Below, piece after piece: positions 1 through 8,874 of a DNA stretch of 64,000 nt. The DNA is from Pseudobdellovibrionaceae bacterium. Its GTDB lineage: Bacteria > Bdellovibrionota > Bdellovibrionia > Bdellovibrionales > Bdellovibrionaceae. The stretch lies in contig JADJYV010000006.1 of NCBI GenBank assembly GCA_016719575.1, forward strand, positions 186,001 to 250,000. The letters are read 5' to 3'. Positions within the stretch are counted from its first letter, which is position 1; each line of letters starts with the position of its first letter. A program made the translations under genes and the position numbers. The notes below the pieces were generated by a model that was not told the origin of the DNA, ran no database searches, and was given only the letters and a program-made list of their open reading frames with translations.

Positions 1-192
1 AAAAAAATGTTCTTGAAAGCGGGAACCTGGCGGGAGGCGAAGAGCTCCTTCGATAACTTGATCAGGAGCATAGACAGAAATGAGCGGGGCAATGATGGCA
101 AGAATCATAAATAACAAAACAAAGAGGAGTCCGGCAACAGCCCCTTTGTTTTTTTGAATGTCCAGCCATAGGTCGGAAAAATATTCTTTCAT
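1..192 (-). CDS. dppC: ABC transporter permease, DppC-like (partial)
   Basis: Only the N-terminal ~64 residues lie in the window; the gene runs off its left edge. It starts MKEYFSDLWLDIQKNK and continues into one hydrophobic segment (about residues 17-40, rich in L/V/I/A), then a periplasmic stretch, as in the second permease of dipeptide/oligopeptide (DppC/OppC) importers. The ATG is 3 bp after the stop of the DppB-like gene, so it is the third gene of the same operon. Family placement rests mainly on context because the conserved EAA loop is outside the window. Confidence 0.75.
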   Translation of the reverse strand, partial: MKEYFSDLWLDIQKNKGAVAGLLFVLLFMILAIIAPLISVYAPDQVIEGALRLPPGSRFQEHFF

Positions 193-195
193 AGA

Positions 196-1227
196 TTAGG
201 TTAGAAGGGCGCTTTTCATTCGCGGGTTGAGGGCGATATAAATAATATCGACAAGAGTGTTGGTTACGACAATGATAAAGGCGATGATCAAGATCCCTCC
301 CTGAATTGCCGGATAATCACGTGAGGTCAGACTGGCAACAATCCATTTTCCGATTCCGGGCCAGCTAAAGATAGTTTCAGTCAGTATGGCTCCCGTAATA
401 ATGCTGCCAAAGCAAAGCGCAAGAGTTGTAACGATCGGGATCAGGGCGTTTCTAAACGCGTGGACAAAGATGACTTTTGATTCACTCATGCCCTTGGCTC
501 TGGCGGTGCGAATGTAATCCTCGCTGAGGACTTCTAAAAAGCTGGAGCGGGTCATGCGGGCAATAATTGCTAAAGGAATCGTTCCTAAAACAATAGAAGG
601 AAGAATCAAGTGTCTAAGGGCGCTCCAAAAAGGAGCAAAACCTTCAGCGGCTCTAACTTCTTTGCTCAGTGTATCTAAAAGATAGAGCCCCGTCGCAAGA
701 GGAACGTCATATTCAATAGCAATGCGACCAGACACAGGAGTGATTCCCAGGTGAACTGAGAAAATTAAAATTAAAGCCAGCCCCCACCAAAAGATAGGCA
801 TTGAATATCCGGCGAGGGACCCTCCCATAAGAAAATAGTCAAAGAAGGTATTTTTTTTGACGGCAGCGAGTATTCCAAATGGAATAGCTAAAAAGGTCGC
901 AAAGAAGAGTCCTACTAAACTGAGCTCGAGAGTTGCTGGAAATCGTTCTTTAAACTCTTCCCAAACAGGGGCTTTTGAGACGATAGATGTTCCCAAATCA
1001 CCTTGAATGACTTTCTTAACATAATCTAAAAACTGAAGCATGACGGGCTTATCAAGTCCGAGGTTGTGTTTGGCCTCTTCATAAGCGGCCTTATCAATAT
1101 TTCTTTCGCCAATCATCAATAAGATGGGATCCCCAGGGACCATGCGGATCATAAGAAAGCACACAAAAGTGATTCCTACTAAAGTAAGAATCATATCGAG
1201 GGCCTTCTTTGAAAAAAATAAAAACAT
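196..1227 (-). CDS. dppB: Dipeptide ABC transporter permease DppB
   Basis: Inner-membrane permease of a peptide-family (type 5) ABC importer, 343 aa, about the normal length for DppB. An N-terminal membrane helix (about residues 10-30) is followed by the typical MVPGDP motif, then five further helices. The EAA-type cytoplasmic loop that docks the ATPase is visible around residue 240 (YIRTARAKGMSESKV followed by FRNALIPI). It lies between the DppA-like binding protein (5 bp upstream) and the DppC-like permease (3 bp downstream), so the three are one transcription unit. No ATPase gene is in the window; it may lie past the left edge. Confidence 0.92.
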   Translation of the reverse strand: MFLFFSKKALDMILTLVGITFVCFLMIRMVPGDPILLMIGERNIDKAAYEEAKHNLGLDKPVMLQFLDYVKKVIQGDLGTSIVSKAPVWEEFKERFPATLELSLVGLFFATFLAIPFGILAAVKKNTFFDYFLMGGSLAGYSMPIFWWGLALILIFSVHLGITPVSGRIAIEYDVPLATGLYLLDTLSKEVRAAEGFAPFWSALRHLILPSIVLGTIPLAIIARMTRSSFLEVLSEDYIRTARAKGMSESKVIFVHAFRNALIPIVTTLALCFGSIITGAILTETIFSWPGIGKWIVASLTSRDYPAIQGGILIIAFIIVVTNTLVDIIYIALNPRMKSALLT

Positions 1228-1232
1228 AGAAA

Positions 1233-2807
1233 CTACTCCAAAGTCACTTCTGTAAAATGATCTCCGCCTAAGGGATCCATTTTGTAACCTTTGACATTTT
1301 TCGACATCGCCCTAAACGTTGTCGCATGATTGATCGAGACCCAAGGGGCTTCTTGTTTGAAAATTTCTTGTGCTTTTTTGTAAAGACGTGTCCGCTGTTT
1401 TAAATCAGTGCTCTTTTTTGCCTCTGAGACTAGGTCGTTAAAGGGTTTGTTGCACCAACGAGAATAATTGGATCCAGCTTCAACCGCCGCGCAACCGAGG
1501 AGAACATTTAAAAAGTTATCAGGATCTCCATTGTCCCCGGTCCAGCCAAATTGAACGAGGGCATGCTCTCCCACTTTTGATTTAGCTAAGTAGGTTGGCC
1601 AATCAAAGCTAATAAGCTTGACCTTGATTCCCACCTTCGCAAGATCAGCCTGCATCATTTCACCCATTTTTTTTCCATTAGGGTTGTAGGGGCGAGAAAC
1701 GGGCATAGTCCACAATTCGGTTTCAAAACCATTTGGATAACCCGCTTGCTTTAAGAGCTCTTTGGCTTTTTCTGGAGAGTAGTCGTAGTCTTTGACAGAC
1801 TCGTTGTAGGACCAAATTGTCGGAGGAATTGGGTTCTTAGCGAGTGTTGCATTTCCTAACAAAATGGCATCGATGTAGGCTTTGCGATTGAGGGCGTGAT
1901 TGATCGCACGACGAACGAGTAGGTTGTCAAAAGGTTTTTTTGTTACATTCATTGCTAAGTAGCCGACATTCAGGCCCGGAGCAGAGGTGACAGAAATTTT
2001 AGAGTCTGACTTCAGCGCAGCCAGATCTGTTGGCGCCGGTTCTGTGATAAATTGGCATTCGCCGGTTTTCAATTTTTGAGTTCGAACATTTGCATCTGGA
2101 GTAATGGCAAAGATGAGCTTCTCAATATTCCCTCTCTTCCCCCAATAGTTAGTGAAGGAATTGAATTTTATGGAACTGCCTTTTACATAAGATTGAAAAG
2201 TGAAAGGCCCCGTGCCAATGGGGTACTGATCCAAATCAGATTTTTTATTTTGGCTAGCTAATTGGTCTGCGTACTCTTTGCTCAGAATACTCATAAAGGG
2301 CATAGCTAAATTGGGTAAAAAAGGAGCCTCCGGGTAGTTTAAGGTGATCTCTACCGTCATAGGATCTTTAGCTGTAATATTTTTGATGACCTTATTCATC
2401 TCCATTCCCTGAAAATACTCATAATTAGCGCCACTGACAGAGTAATAGGGGTGCGACTTGTCTCGTTGCCTATTAAACGAGAAGAGAACGTCTTCGGCGT
2501 TGAGGTTTCTGGTTGGAGTAAAAAACTTAGTTGTTTGAAACTGAACTCCCTTTCGAAGTTTAAAAGTATAAGTTAATTTATCTTTTGAAATAGTATAGGA
2601 CTCAGCGAGGACAGGAATGAGGTCAATCGTGCCAGGAGTAAATCCCACCAGGCCTTCGTAGACTGGGCGAGAAGCGTTGATGGAGGTGCCATCTGTGACT
2701 AGTTGGGGATTGAACGAACTCGGATTCCCCTCCGAGCAGAAGACAAAGGTTTTTGCTGAAGCTAATAACGGTGCTGAGATCAAAAGAAGGGATAAAAACA
2801 GATACAT
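1233..2807 (-). CDS. dppA: Periplasmic dipeptide-binding protein DppA
   Basis: Extracytoplasmic solute-binding protein family 5, 524 aa. A signal peptide (about residues 1-18, ending ASA) precedes the mature start KTFVFCSEGNPSSFNPQL, which closely resembles the N-terminus of mature DppA. The family signature region (VLAESYTISKD, then LRKGVQF) follows. The ATG has a strong Shine-Dalgarno GGAGG 6 bp upstream. It is the first gene of dppABC and should deliver di- or oligopeptides to the permeases. For a proteolytic organism this fits uptake of protein-breakdown products, but the substrate is inferred from similarity to DppA only. Confidence 0.92.
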   Translation of the reverse strand: MYLFLSLLLISAPLLASAKTFVFCSEGNPSSFNPQLVTDGTSINASRPVYEGLVGFTPGTIDLIPVLAESYTISKDKLTYTFKLRKGVQFQTTKFFTPTRNLNAEDVLFSFNRQRDKSHPYYSVSGANYEYFQGMEMNKVIKNITAKDPMTVEITLNYPEAPFLPNLAMPFMSILSKEYADQLASQNKKSDLDQYPIGTGPFTFQSYVKGSSIKFNSFTNYWGKRGNIEKLIFAITPDANVRTQKLKTGECQFITEPAPTDLAALKSDSKISVTSAPGLNVGYLAMNVTKKPFDNLLVRRAINHALNRKAYIDAILLGNATLAKNPIPPTIWSYNESVKDYDYSPEKAKELLKQAGYPNGFETELWTMPVSRPYNPNGKKMGEMMQADLAKVGIKVKLISFDWPTYLAKSKVGEHALVQFGWTGDNGDPDNFLNVLLGCAAVEAGSNYSRWCNKPFNDLVSEAKKSTDLKQRTRLYKKAQEIFKQEAPWVSINHATTFRAMSKNVKGYKMDPLGGDHFTEVTLE

Positions 2808-2878
2808 AATCGTCCTCCAAATATCGATTGTTAAATGATCTTTGGCAGAAGGCTAGGGAAGATTTTGTATGTTACGTG

Positions 2879-3622
2879 TCAATCAATGGATTCATTCGGT
2901 TCAAGAAAGCGCCACTGCCCTTCGGGAAGATTGCCGAGATTTAGTTTGCCGACACGCACCCGCTTAAGGCCGCGCACCTTAAGACCTACTAATTCACACA
3001 TGCGGCGAATCTGCCTCTTTTTCCCCTCTTTCAAGATAAAACGAAGCTGATCTTCGTTAATCCAATCCACTTTTGCAGGTTTTAAAGCCTTGCCATCAAG
3101 ATAAAGTCCGTGACGAAGGAGGGTGAGTTTTTCCTTAGGAAGAATTCCTTCAACGCGAACCAGATACTCCTTTTCAATAGAACTGTTTTCGCCAATGATT
3201 TGCTTTGCAATCCGCCCATCCTGGGTAAAAATAAGCAGTCCTTGAGAATCAATATCTAATCGTCCCGCAACCGCGAGGCCTTCAAAGTGTTCTTTTCTTA
3301 ACAAATGGTTGCCAACTCCGTATTGATTTTCAGGCGTAACCAATCTGATCGCGGGCAAGTAGTCATCTTCGGGCTGGGCTGAGACATAGCCAATGGGCTT
3401 ATTTAAAATAATGGTGACGAGTTTTTTTTGTTGTTGCAAAGCGGGAGTATCTAAAGTGACTCGGGCTTCGGGAGATACTTTAGTGCCGAGGATAGAGACT
3501 CTTTCGCCGTTAACAAAAACCAACCCTTGCTGAATATAGGCATCGGCTTCACGGCGAGAACAGAGGCCTTTTTCTGCCATCAACTTTGACAAGCGAATTT
3601 GTTTTTCAATTTTGTCACTCAT
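2879..3622 (-). CDS. RsuA/RluB/RluE/RluF-family pseudouridine synthase
   Basis: Predicted to isomerise a uridine in rRNA to pseudouridine. The N-terminus is an S4 RNA-binding domain (about residues 5-55: RLSKLMAEKGLCSRREAD), followed by the RsuA catalytic domain with LNKPIGYVS and the catalytic-Asp loop GRLDIDSQGLL; the canonical loop has T where S is seen here. At 247 aa it is the usual size. The start chosen is the ATG of MSDKIEK, which overlaps the upstream queD stop as ATGA and has GGTGGAG 7 bp before it, rather than an in-frame ATG 18 bp further out. Which rRNA position it modifies cannot be told from sequence. Confidence 0.88.
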   Translation of the reverse strand: MSDKIEKQIRLSKLMAEKGLCSRREADAYIQQGLVFVNGERVSILGTKVSPEARVTLDTPALQQQKKLVTIILNKPIGYVSAQPEDDYLPAIRLVTPENQYGVGNHLLRKEHFEGLAVAGRLDIDSQGLLIFTQDGRIAKQIIGENSSIEKEYLVRVEGILPKEKLTLLRHGLYLDGKALKPAKVDWINEDQLRFILKEGKKRQIRRMCELVGLKVRGLKRVRVGKLNLGNLPEGQWRFLEPNESID

Positions 3623-4002
3623 GGTTTTATCTCCACCCAAAGGTCTTTTGTCTCATAGAGTCGTATAGGCGACAAAGTCTCGGTTGGGCAGAGTTCGTGA
3701 AGCCTCTTAAATAAATAGATCGCGATATTTTCGGTGGTCGGAATCATATTTGAAAACTCTGGAATTATGAAGTTCAGATGTTGGTGATCAAGAGTCATAA
3801 TGAGCTCTTGGACCTTTGATTTAAGTTCTGACAAGGGGGAGTCTGTGTTTTGAAAACCGACTTCCAAGAAATAGTTGTGTCCGTGCCCATACTTTGAAAA
3901 GCACTTGCCAAAATGGGCTTTATTTTCTGTATCAGACCATGTTTTTTGTTTGTAGAAGTGAGCGGCTGAGAATTCTGCCGAAACAAGGGTTGTTTTAATC
4001 AT
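3619..4002 (-). CDS. queD: 6-carboxytetrahydropterin synthase / 6-pyruvoyl-tetrahydropterin synthase family
   Basis: PTPS-family enzyme acting on 7,8-dihydroneopterin triphosphate, 127 aa. Zinc-binding and catalytic elements are visible: AAHFY near residue 15, the catalytic-Cys motif FGKCFSKYGHGHNY (about residues 32-45), LDHQHLN, and the PTTENIA motif. In many bacteria the product feeds queuosine synthesis (QueD), but queC and queE are absent here. Instead the gene overlaps by 4 bp (ATGA) with an upstream SDR and with a downstream pseudouridine synthase. The alternative role, tetrahydrobiopterin-type synthesis with the SDR as reductase, is considered in the findings. Confidence 0.85.
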   Translation of the reverse strand: MIKTTLVSAEFSAAHFYKQKTWSDTENKAHFGKCFSKYGHGHNYFLEVGFQNTDSPLSELKSKVQELIMTLDHQHLNFIIPEFSNMIPTTENIAIYLFKRLHELCPTETLSPIRLYETKDLWVEIKP

Positions 4003-4745
4003 GTTAGGTTGATTCCTCCGTCAACAGTGAGAATAGCGCCCGTGGTCCAAGAAGAGGCTTCCGAAGCCAAAAAGTAAATGCTTCGGGCAATTTCATCGGC
4101 GGTCCCGATTCTTCCTAAAGGCTGCAGTCCCGCATATTTGCCAAGGGCCTCCTGTTTTTTTTCAGCGGAAAAAGCGTGAAACGAGTGGATCGGCGTATCG
4201 ACGATACCCGGGCAAATGCAATTGACACGAATTCCACACTGACCGAGTTCTAAAGCTAAATTTTGAGTCCAATTGATAAGAGCGGCTTTTAGAGCAGAAT
4301 AAGCCCCGGTGGGTCCTGTCGGTTTAAGCCCCAAAGTAGAGGAGACGTTTACAATGGACCCTTTTTTGCGTTCCTTAAAATAGGGTATTAAAAGCCGAGT
4401 GAGGCGTTCGGGACCTAACATATTGATCTCAAAGTGCTCCCGCCAGATCTCGTCTGTACTGGTTTCTGCTGTATGGGTTTTATAAATCCCAGCATTATTC
4501 ACGAGAACTTCTAATTGATAGATAGGGTTTTCGAAAATTTCTCGTACACGTTTGTTAACCTGGGATGAATCCTGTAAATCGCAAGAAAGCAAACAAGCGC
4601 CCTGTCGACAGTTAAGTGCAACATCCTCAAGTTTTTCTTTTGAACGTCCCATAAGATAGATAAAGTAGCCCTGTCGTGAGAACTCTAAGGCCGTGGCCGC
4701 GCCAATGCCAGAACCTGCGCCTGTAATTAAAACCGCCTTTTTCAA
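3999..4745 (-). CDS. Short-chain dehydrogenase/reductase (SDR)
   Basis: Classical SDR oxidoreductase, 248 aa from the chosen start. The Rossmann motif TGAGSGIG lies near residue 8, NNAG near residue 85, and the active-site triad as NVSS...YSALK (about residues 134-152). ICPGIVDTP and a C-terminal VDGGINLT ending are typical. The start is a TTG (LKKAVLITG) with a textbook AAGGAGG 5-6 bp upstream; a longer in-frame reading to 4814 adds 23 residues without family resemblance. It is the first gene of an SDR-queD-rsuA operon whose members overlap by 4 bp. The substrate is unknown; a pterin is possible from context. Confidence 0.85.
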   Translation of the reverse strand: MKKAVLITGAGSGIGAATALEFSRQGYFIYLMGRSKEKLEDVALNCRQGACLLSCDLQDSSQVNKRVREIFENPIYQLEVLVNNAGIYKTHTAETSTDEIWREHFEINMLGPERLTRLLIPYFKERKKGSIVNVSSTLGLKPTGPTGAYSALKAALINWTQNLALELGQCGIRVNCICPGIVDTPIHSFHAFSAEKKQEALGKYAGLQPLGRIGTADEIARSIYFLASEASSWTTGAILTVDGGINLT

Positions 4746-4802
4746 ACACACCTCCTTAGGGCTAGGGCTTATCCTATCAGGAGTTTCATCCGAAGAGTAG
4801 GC

Positions 4803-4892
4803 ATGACCTTTCAAGAAGCTGTTAAAATTTCGCTTAAATATTTCTTAATAGGTTTTTTATTTCTTGTGGTTTTTTGGGGCGCATTGCCATAA
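4803..4892 (+). CDS. Possible 29-residue single-pass membrane peptide
   Basis: A short reading frame, MTFQEAVKISLKYFLIGFLF and on to WGALP, encodes an amphipathic start and one hydrophobic helix. It sits on the plus strand in the gap between two minus-strand genes, overlapping the terminator arm of the downstream small zinc protein gene. The sequence looks like a small inner-membrane peptide, but the upstream AGTAGG is a weak ribosome site and no homologue can be named. Treat as a candidate only. Confidence 0.25.
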   Translation: MTFQEAVKISLKYFLIGFLFLVVFWGALP

Positions 4893-4898
4893 AAAACA

Positions 4899-4923
4899 CT
4901 CGCCAGTCATCTTGACTGGCGAG
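4899..4923 (-). terminator. Rho-independent terminator of the small zinc protein gene
   Basis: An 11-bp perfect stem (CTCGCCAGTCA / TGACTGGCGAG) with a 3-nt loop. Read on the minus strand it is followed by TGTTTTTTA, so it terminates the gene at 4964-5200, whose stop is 40 bp upstream. Confidence 0.85.
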
Positions 4924-4963
4924 CATAACGGAAATGAAATTTGCAAGGTGAACGAAAGACTCT

Positions 4964-5200
4964 TTATGCCACTTTTTTAGAACGCATAAAGTGATAGTGC
5001 TTTTTTTCAAAATCGGCGGCTTTCGCCCCTTCTTTAGTTATGAGACCTGCTTTAAACCACTCGAAGTGTTCATCGCAAAAGCTCGCTTTAACTGGCTTCT
5101 TGCTGCAACTCTCAGCAAGACACTTAGTAGGGCCAAGTTGAATCACGTTATTTGGAACTTGTTTTTCGTGTTTAACTTCTGGCTTTTTATTTTCTGACAT
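4964..5200 (-). CDS. Small cysteine/histidine protein, possible zinc binder
   Basis: 78-aa hypothetical protein. A basic, lysine-rich N-terminus is followed by a compact C-x4-C-x9-C-x2-H pattern (CLAESC, then FCDEHFEWF), which could chelate one metal ion. The C-terminal third is charged (FEKKHYHFMRSKK). There is no signal peptide or membrane segment, so it is probably cytosolic and possibly nucleic-acid or protein binding. GGGGAG lies 8 bp before the ATG and a strong terminator follows, so it is a monocistronic, probably real gene. I do not recognise a named family. Confidence 0.7.
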   Translation of the reverse strand: MSENKKPEVKHEKQVPNNVIQLGPTKCLAESCSKKPVKASFCDEHFEWFKAGLITKEGAKAADFEKKHYHFMRSKKVA

Positions 5201-5319
5201 GAATTTTCTCCCCTGTAATGTTTCGTCGAGTCTATTTCAGGACTGGATAATAGGCTTATCGGTCGTGATATTAAAAAGTTAAGACAAAAGTTTTGGAGAT
5301 CTAAGAAGAGTTCTCAGGT

Positions 5320-6897
5320 TTATTTAGAGAAGGGTTTCTTTGTCTCAGTTTGAGAAAGTTCTTTCGTTTTAAGTGAGGCCAGATCTAATTGATTCATTGA
5401 ATTCAACTTCCAACCTTGAAACTCAGGACGAATCAACATTGCAAAGTGGATGGGGCCAGTTGGGATCAGGTAAAACTGATCCATAAGATAGCTTAAACCG
5501 AGGGTGCATATTTTTTTCTGTTGTTCCAAGTTAGTAGTCTCACTTAGCTTTTTTAGGATCGATTGAAAATCACTTTCATTAAGTTGAATGTAATTTTCGG
5601 AACTCCAGTTGGCAAAAGTTTCAAGAGTCGCAAGACAGGTAGGGCGATCTGGAGCCACCCCTTTGCGAAAAATTGACGGGGTCTCTTTCTGCAAATCTCG
5701 TAAAAACACTTTGTTTTCGCGCATGACGACCTGAACTTTAATATTTAAATTTTTACTCCACTGCGACTGAAGCCACTCCGCAGCGCGGCGGTGATCTTCG
5801 CCGCCAAGGGACGAGTACATCAGTTTTAAATTTGTTGGTGTGTTTTTATCCTGGGACAACGCGAGTTTTGCTTTCTGCAAATCATGCCTGTAACATAATT
5901 CTTTTAGAACAAACGACAAAGGAACTCCTACACAACCCGGCATTCCTTCTGCGGAAAATATTTTCTTTAATTCAGGAAAATTAAGGGCTAGAGCCAGGGC
6001 CTCTCGTAATTTGGGATGTTTTTTAAGCTCGGGGCCGAAGCCAATATAGTCAAAGCGAATGACCGGGACCCATAGAAAATCAGGGCGATTTTTGAATTTT
6101 GGGATATATAAAGTAGGCAGTCGCCTTAAAAAACTGAGTTCATTTTTTTCGTAAAGCTGTAGGGCAACGCTATCTTCGGCAACAAAAAGAAACTCCACTT
6201 TGGGGCGTCTGTCAGCATTGCCCGATTTGTAATGCGGATTGTTTTCGAGGACGATTTTCTCTTTTTGAATCCATTTAGAAATTCTATAGGGCCCGCTGAC
6301 GACGAGCTCATTGGCTTTCTCTGCAGAGAACAGTTGATTTTTTATCGGGGCTAATTGAATGCTGGCGAGATTGTACTCAAAATCAGGATCTGCTTCGGCA
6401 AACTCAAAGCGCAAAGTGTCGGGGCTTGGGGATGAAATCCCTAGGCTTTCCATTTTCTCTTGATTTTTATAAATAGCGAGAGCGTTTTTAATTTTAAAAA
6501 GTAAGTCGGCACGGGGTGCAGATTCCTTCGAATCTAAAATTCGTTGATACGCTTTTAAAAAATCACTGGCGACAAGGGGGCTGCCATCACTCCATTTTAA
6601 ATTTTTCTTTACTTTGCATATTAAAACAAGAGGGTTTTCTCGTTTGCATGAATCTCCAAGGTCAGGAATCAAGCCCTGGTCGTCGTCGTAGGTGAACAGA
6701 TTTCGATAGAGATTATGCATTAAATAGCTAGCGCTCGAGGTCTTCTGTTGGCTCGGCATCAAATTTATTGGTTCCGAGGCTAAATGAAGACGAAAAACCG
6801 GCTCGGCAAGGCAGAGCGGAGAGAGCACGAGTGTTCCAAATAAAAAAAGGATTTTCGTAGGTAAGAAAATCCTGGATAGGTTCGATAAGAAATTCAT
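5320..6897 (-). CDS. Family 5 solute-binding protein (orphan, peptide type)
   Basis: Extracytoplasmic binding protein, 525 aa. An N-terminal signal peptide (about residues 12-31, LFLFGTLVLSPLCLA) leads into FRLHLASEPINLMPSQ and LYRNLFTYDDDQGLIPDLG, the start of the SBP_bac_5 fold. KNLKWSDGSPLVASDFLKAY is the conserved second motif. It starts 3 bp after the acyl-CoA dehydrogenase stop, so the two are co-transcribed. No permease or ATPase is adjacent; it may serve the dpp system or another transporter, or have a non-transport role. It is more diverged from DppA than the protein at 1233-2807. Confidence 0.85.
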   Translation of the reverse strand: MNFLSNLSRIFLPTKILFLFGTLVLSPLCLAEPVFRLHLASEPINLMPSQQKTSSASYLMHNLYRNLFTYDDDQGLIPDLGDSCKRENPLVLICKVKKNLKWSDGSPLVASDFLKAYQRILDSKESAPRADLLFKIKNALAIYKNQEKMESLGISSPSPDTLRFEFAEADPDFEYNLASIQLAPIKNQLFSAEKANELVVSGPYRISKWIQKEKIVLENNPHYKSGNADRRPKVEFLFVAEDSVALQLYEKNELSFLRRLPTLYIPKFKNRPDFLWVPVIRFDYIGFGPELKKHPKLREALALALNFPELKKIFSAEGMPGCVGVPLSFVLKELCYRHDLQKAKLALSQDKNTPTNLKLMYSSLGGEDHRRAAEWLQSQWSKNLNIKVQVVMRENKVFLRDLQKETPSIFRKGVAPDRPTCLATLETFANWSSENYIQLNESDFQSILKKLSETTNLEQQKKICTLGLSYLMDQFYLIPTGPIHFAMLIRPEFQGWKLNSMNQLDLASLKTKELSQTETKKPFSK

Positions 6898-6900
6898 GAA

Positions 6901-8061
6901 TTACTTATCGAGCTCCATTTTTGCAATTGTCTGAAGCTGCATATTCGTGGTCCCTTCATAAATCTGGCCAATCTTCGCATCGCGCCAAAATTTTTCAACA
7001 GGATATTCTTTTGTGAATCCATTGCCGCCGAATAGGTCGATGGCAGTTGAAGTGACATTCGCAGCCGCCCTGGAAGCAAAAAGTTTTGCCATCGCAGCCG
7101 CTTCAATAAAGTCTTCTCCCATATCTTTGAGGCGGGCGGCATTGTAGACCATGAGTCTTGCAGCTTCCAGCTCGGTGCGCATTTCTGCTAATTGAAATTG
7201 AACACCCTGGAATTGGGAAATCGATTTTCCAAATTGTTCTCTGTTTTTTATGTAGTTCAAAGTTGCTTCGTAAGCACCTTGAGTGATACCAACCATTTGT
7301 GCGCCGATGCCAATTCGACCTTCGTTGAGAGTTTCAATGGCGATTTTGTATCCCTTGCCAACCTCTCCTAAAACATTCTCTAAAGGGACTTCGCAGTTTT
7401 CAAAAAGCAGTTCACAAGTTGAGCTCGCGCGAATTCCTAATTTGTCTTCTTTTTTTCCAACAGAAAATCCTTTAAAGGACTTTTCGACCACAAAGGCCGT
7501 AATCCCTTTGTAACCTTTGCTTAAATCGACACTGGCAAAAACAATAAAAACATTGGCTTCTTTGCCGTTTGTAATCCAAAGTTTAGAACCATTAAGTATA
7601 TATTTATCACCTTTTTGCTCAGCTTTTAGTTTTAATGCAAAAGCATCTGACCCTGAGGAGCTTTCAGTGAGCGCATAGGCACCGACCCACTCTCTTGCCA
7701 TTTTTGGCAAGTACTTTTCTATGAGGGGCTCTGTTCCCCATTTTAAAAATGCATTCGTGACCAGAGTGTTTTGTACATCTAAGAGAACACTCACAGAGCC
7801 ATCGACGCGTCCCAACTCTTCAACGGCCAGGCAAGCCATAGTAAATGTGGCGCCTGCGCCACCATATTTTTCGGGGGTCTCTATTCCCATAAGACCCATT
7901 TCAAAAAGTTTACGAACGATGGCAGGATCCATTTCAGCTTTTTCGTCCATGTGAGTAACATGGGGCTTTATTTCTGATTCAGCAAAACTGCGTACAGCCT
8001 CTTGAAAAGCTTTTTCATCTTCAGACAAAACGGTGAGAGCGGGACGGTAGGTGGCAGACAT
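6901..8061 (-). CDS. Acyl-CoA dehydrogenase
   Basis: FAD-dependent acyl-CoA dehydrogenase catalysing alpha,beta-desaturation of acyl-CoA, 386 aa, the usual length. The FAD/substrate motif ALTESSSGSDAFALK is near residue 130 and ITNGKEANVFIVFA near 160. The C-terminal catalytic segment QIYEGTTNMQLQTIAK carries the likely catalytic Glu of the short-chain/butyryl type. The start is the ATG of MSATYRP with GGAG 6 bp upstream; a TTG one codon earlier is too close to the ribosome site. It may act in fatty-acid or branched-chain amino acid breakdown; no electron-transfer flavoprotein gene is nearby. Confidence 0.93.
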   Translation of the reverse strand: MSATYRPALTVLSEDEKAFQEAVRSFAESEIKPHVTHMDEKAEMDPAIVRKLFEMGLMGIETPEKYGGAGATFTMACLAVEELGRVDGSVSVLLDVQNTLVTNAFLKWGTEPLIEKYLPKMAREWVGAYALTESSSGSDAFALKLKAEQKGDKYILNGSKLWITNGKEANVFIVFASVDLSKGYKGITAFVVEKSFKGFSVGKKEDKLGIRASSTCELLFENCEVPLENVLGEVGKGYKIAIETLNEGRIGIGAQMVGITQGAYEATLNYIKNREQFGKSISQFQGVQFQLAEMRTELEAARLMVYNAARLKDMGEDFIEAAAMAKLFASRAAANVTSTAIDLFGGNGFTKEYPVEKFWRDAKIGQIYEGTTNMQLQTIAKMELDK

Positions 8062-8214
8062 CAAAAACTCCTTCGCATGGTAAAAACCAACCGACGTTAG
8101 CTTTTAGATAGGCACGAATCAATAAACACGTTGCGCGTCATTTTGCTGTCATTTCTTTGTGCAGAAGTTGAGTGTCGCTAGACAAGGGTTTCGGGGTCCG
8201 ATAGGCTTTTTCGC

Positions 8215-8874
8215 ATGGATATTATGGAAATTGGTGCAAAAATTGGTGTTTATTACGTTCCGTTTCTGTTTGCTCTTTGCTTTCATGAGTTTGCTCACGG
8301 TTGGGTAGCAAAGATGCGCGGCGATAATACGGCTCAAATGATGGGACGTCTAACGATGAATCCCGGTGCCCATATCGACATTTTGGGTACAGTCGTGCTG
8401 CCGCTGATGGCTATTGTTTTCAACAGCCCTATTTTCTTTGGTTGGGCAAAGCCTGTTCCGGTAAATGCTCGAAATCTTAAATCGCCACGAAAAGATATGT
8501 TTTGGGTGGCCCTGGCAGGCCCTCTGTCGAACCTTTTGTTGGCTATCGTTGCCGCTTTTGTAATTGGTTTTATTGCGCGATTTTTTGCAATTACCGAGGT
8601 TGTAAAGTCTTTGGTTCAAATCTTGAATGTGTTTATTATGACCAATTTATTTTTAGCCGTTTTCAATTTGATTCCTCTGAACCCTCTGGATGGTGGCAAA
8701 GTCATTGCTCGTTTTTTGCCAGCTCATATTAATTATAAGCTTGAACAAAATGAACAAGTAACTAGTTTAATACTGATGGTTTTAGTCTTAACCGGTGCTT
8801 TGACTGTCTTGTCTGTTCCCGTCATGTGGGGACGAGATTTTTTAATGAATGCCGCTTTGGGTGGCTTGTTATGA
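8215..8874 (+). CDS. Site-2 protease family (M50) membrane metalloprotease
   Basis: Integral-membrane zinc protease of the short M50 group, 219 aa with about five or six hydrophobic segments. The zinc motif HEFAH (in CFHEFAHGW, about residue 24) and the second motif NPLDGGK (about residue 155) are both intact. It overlaps trpS by 4 bp (ATGA) and is the first gene of a site-2 protease-trpS-scpA-scpB string, an arrangement seen in other bacteria. The substrate is unknown; small M50 proteins like this are usually not the RseP sigma-pathway protease, because no PDZ domain is present. Confidence 0.88.
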   Translation: MDIMEIGAKIGVYYVPFLFALCFHEFAHGWVAKMRGDNTAQMMGRLTMNPGAHIDILGTVVLPLMAIVFNSPIFFGWAKPVPVNARNLKSPRKDMFWVALAGPLSNLLLAIVAAFVIGFIARFFAITEVVKSLVQILNVFIMTNLFLAVFNLIPLNPLDGGKVIARFLPAHINYKLEQNEQVTSLILMVLVLTGALTVLSVPVMWGRDFLMNAALGGLL

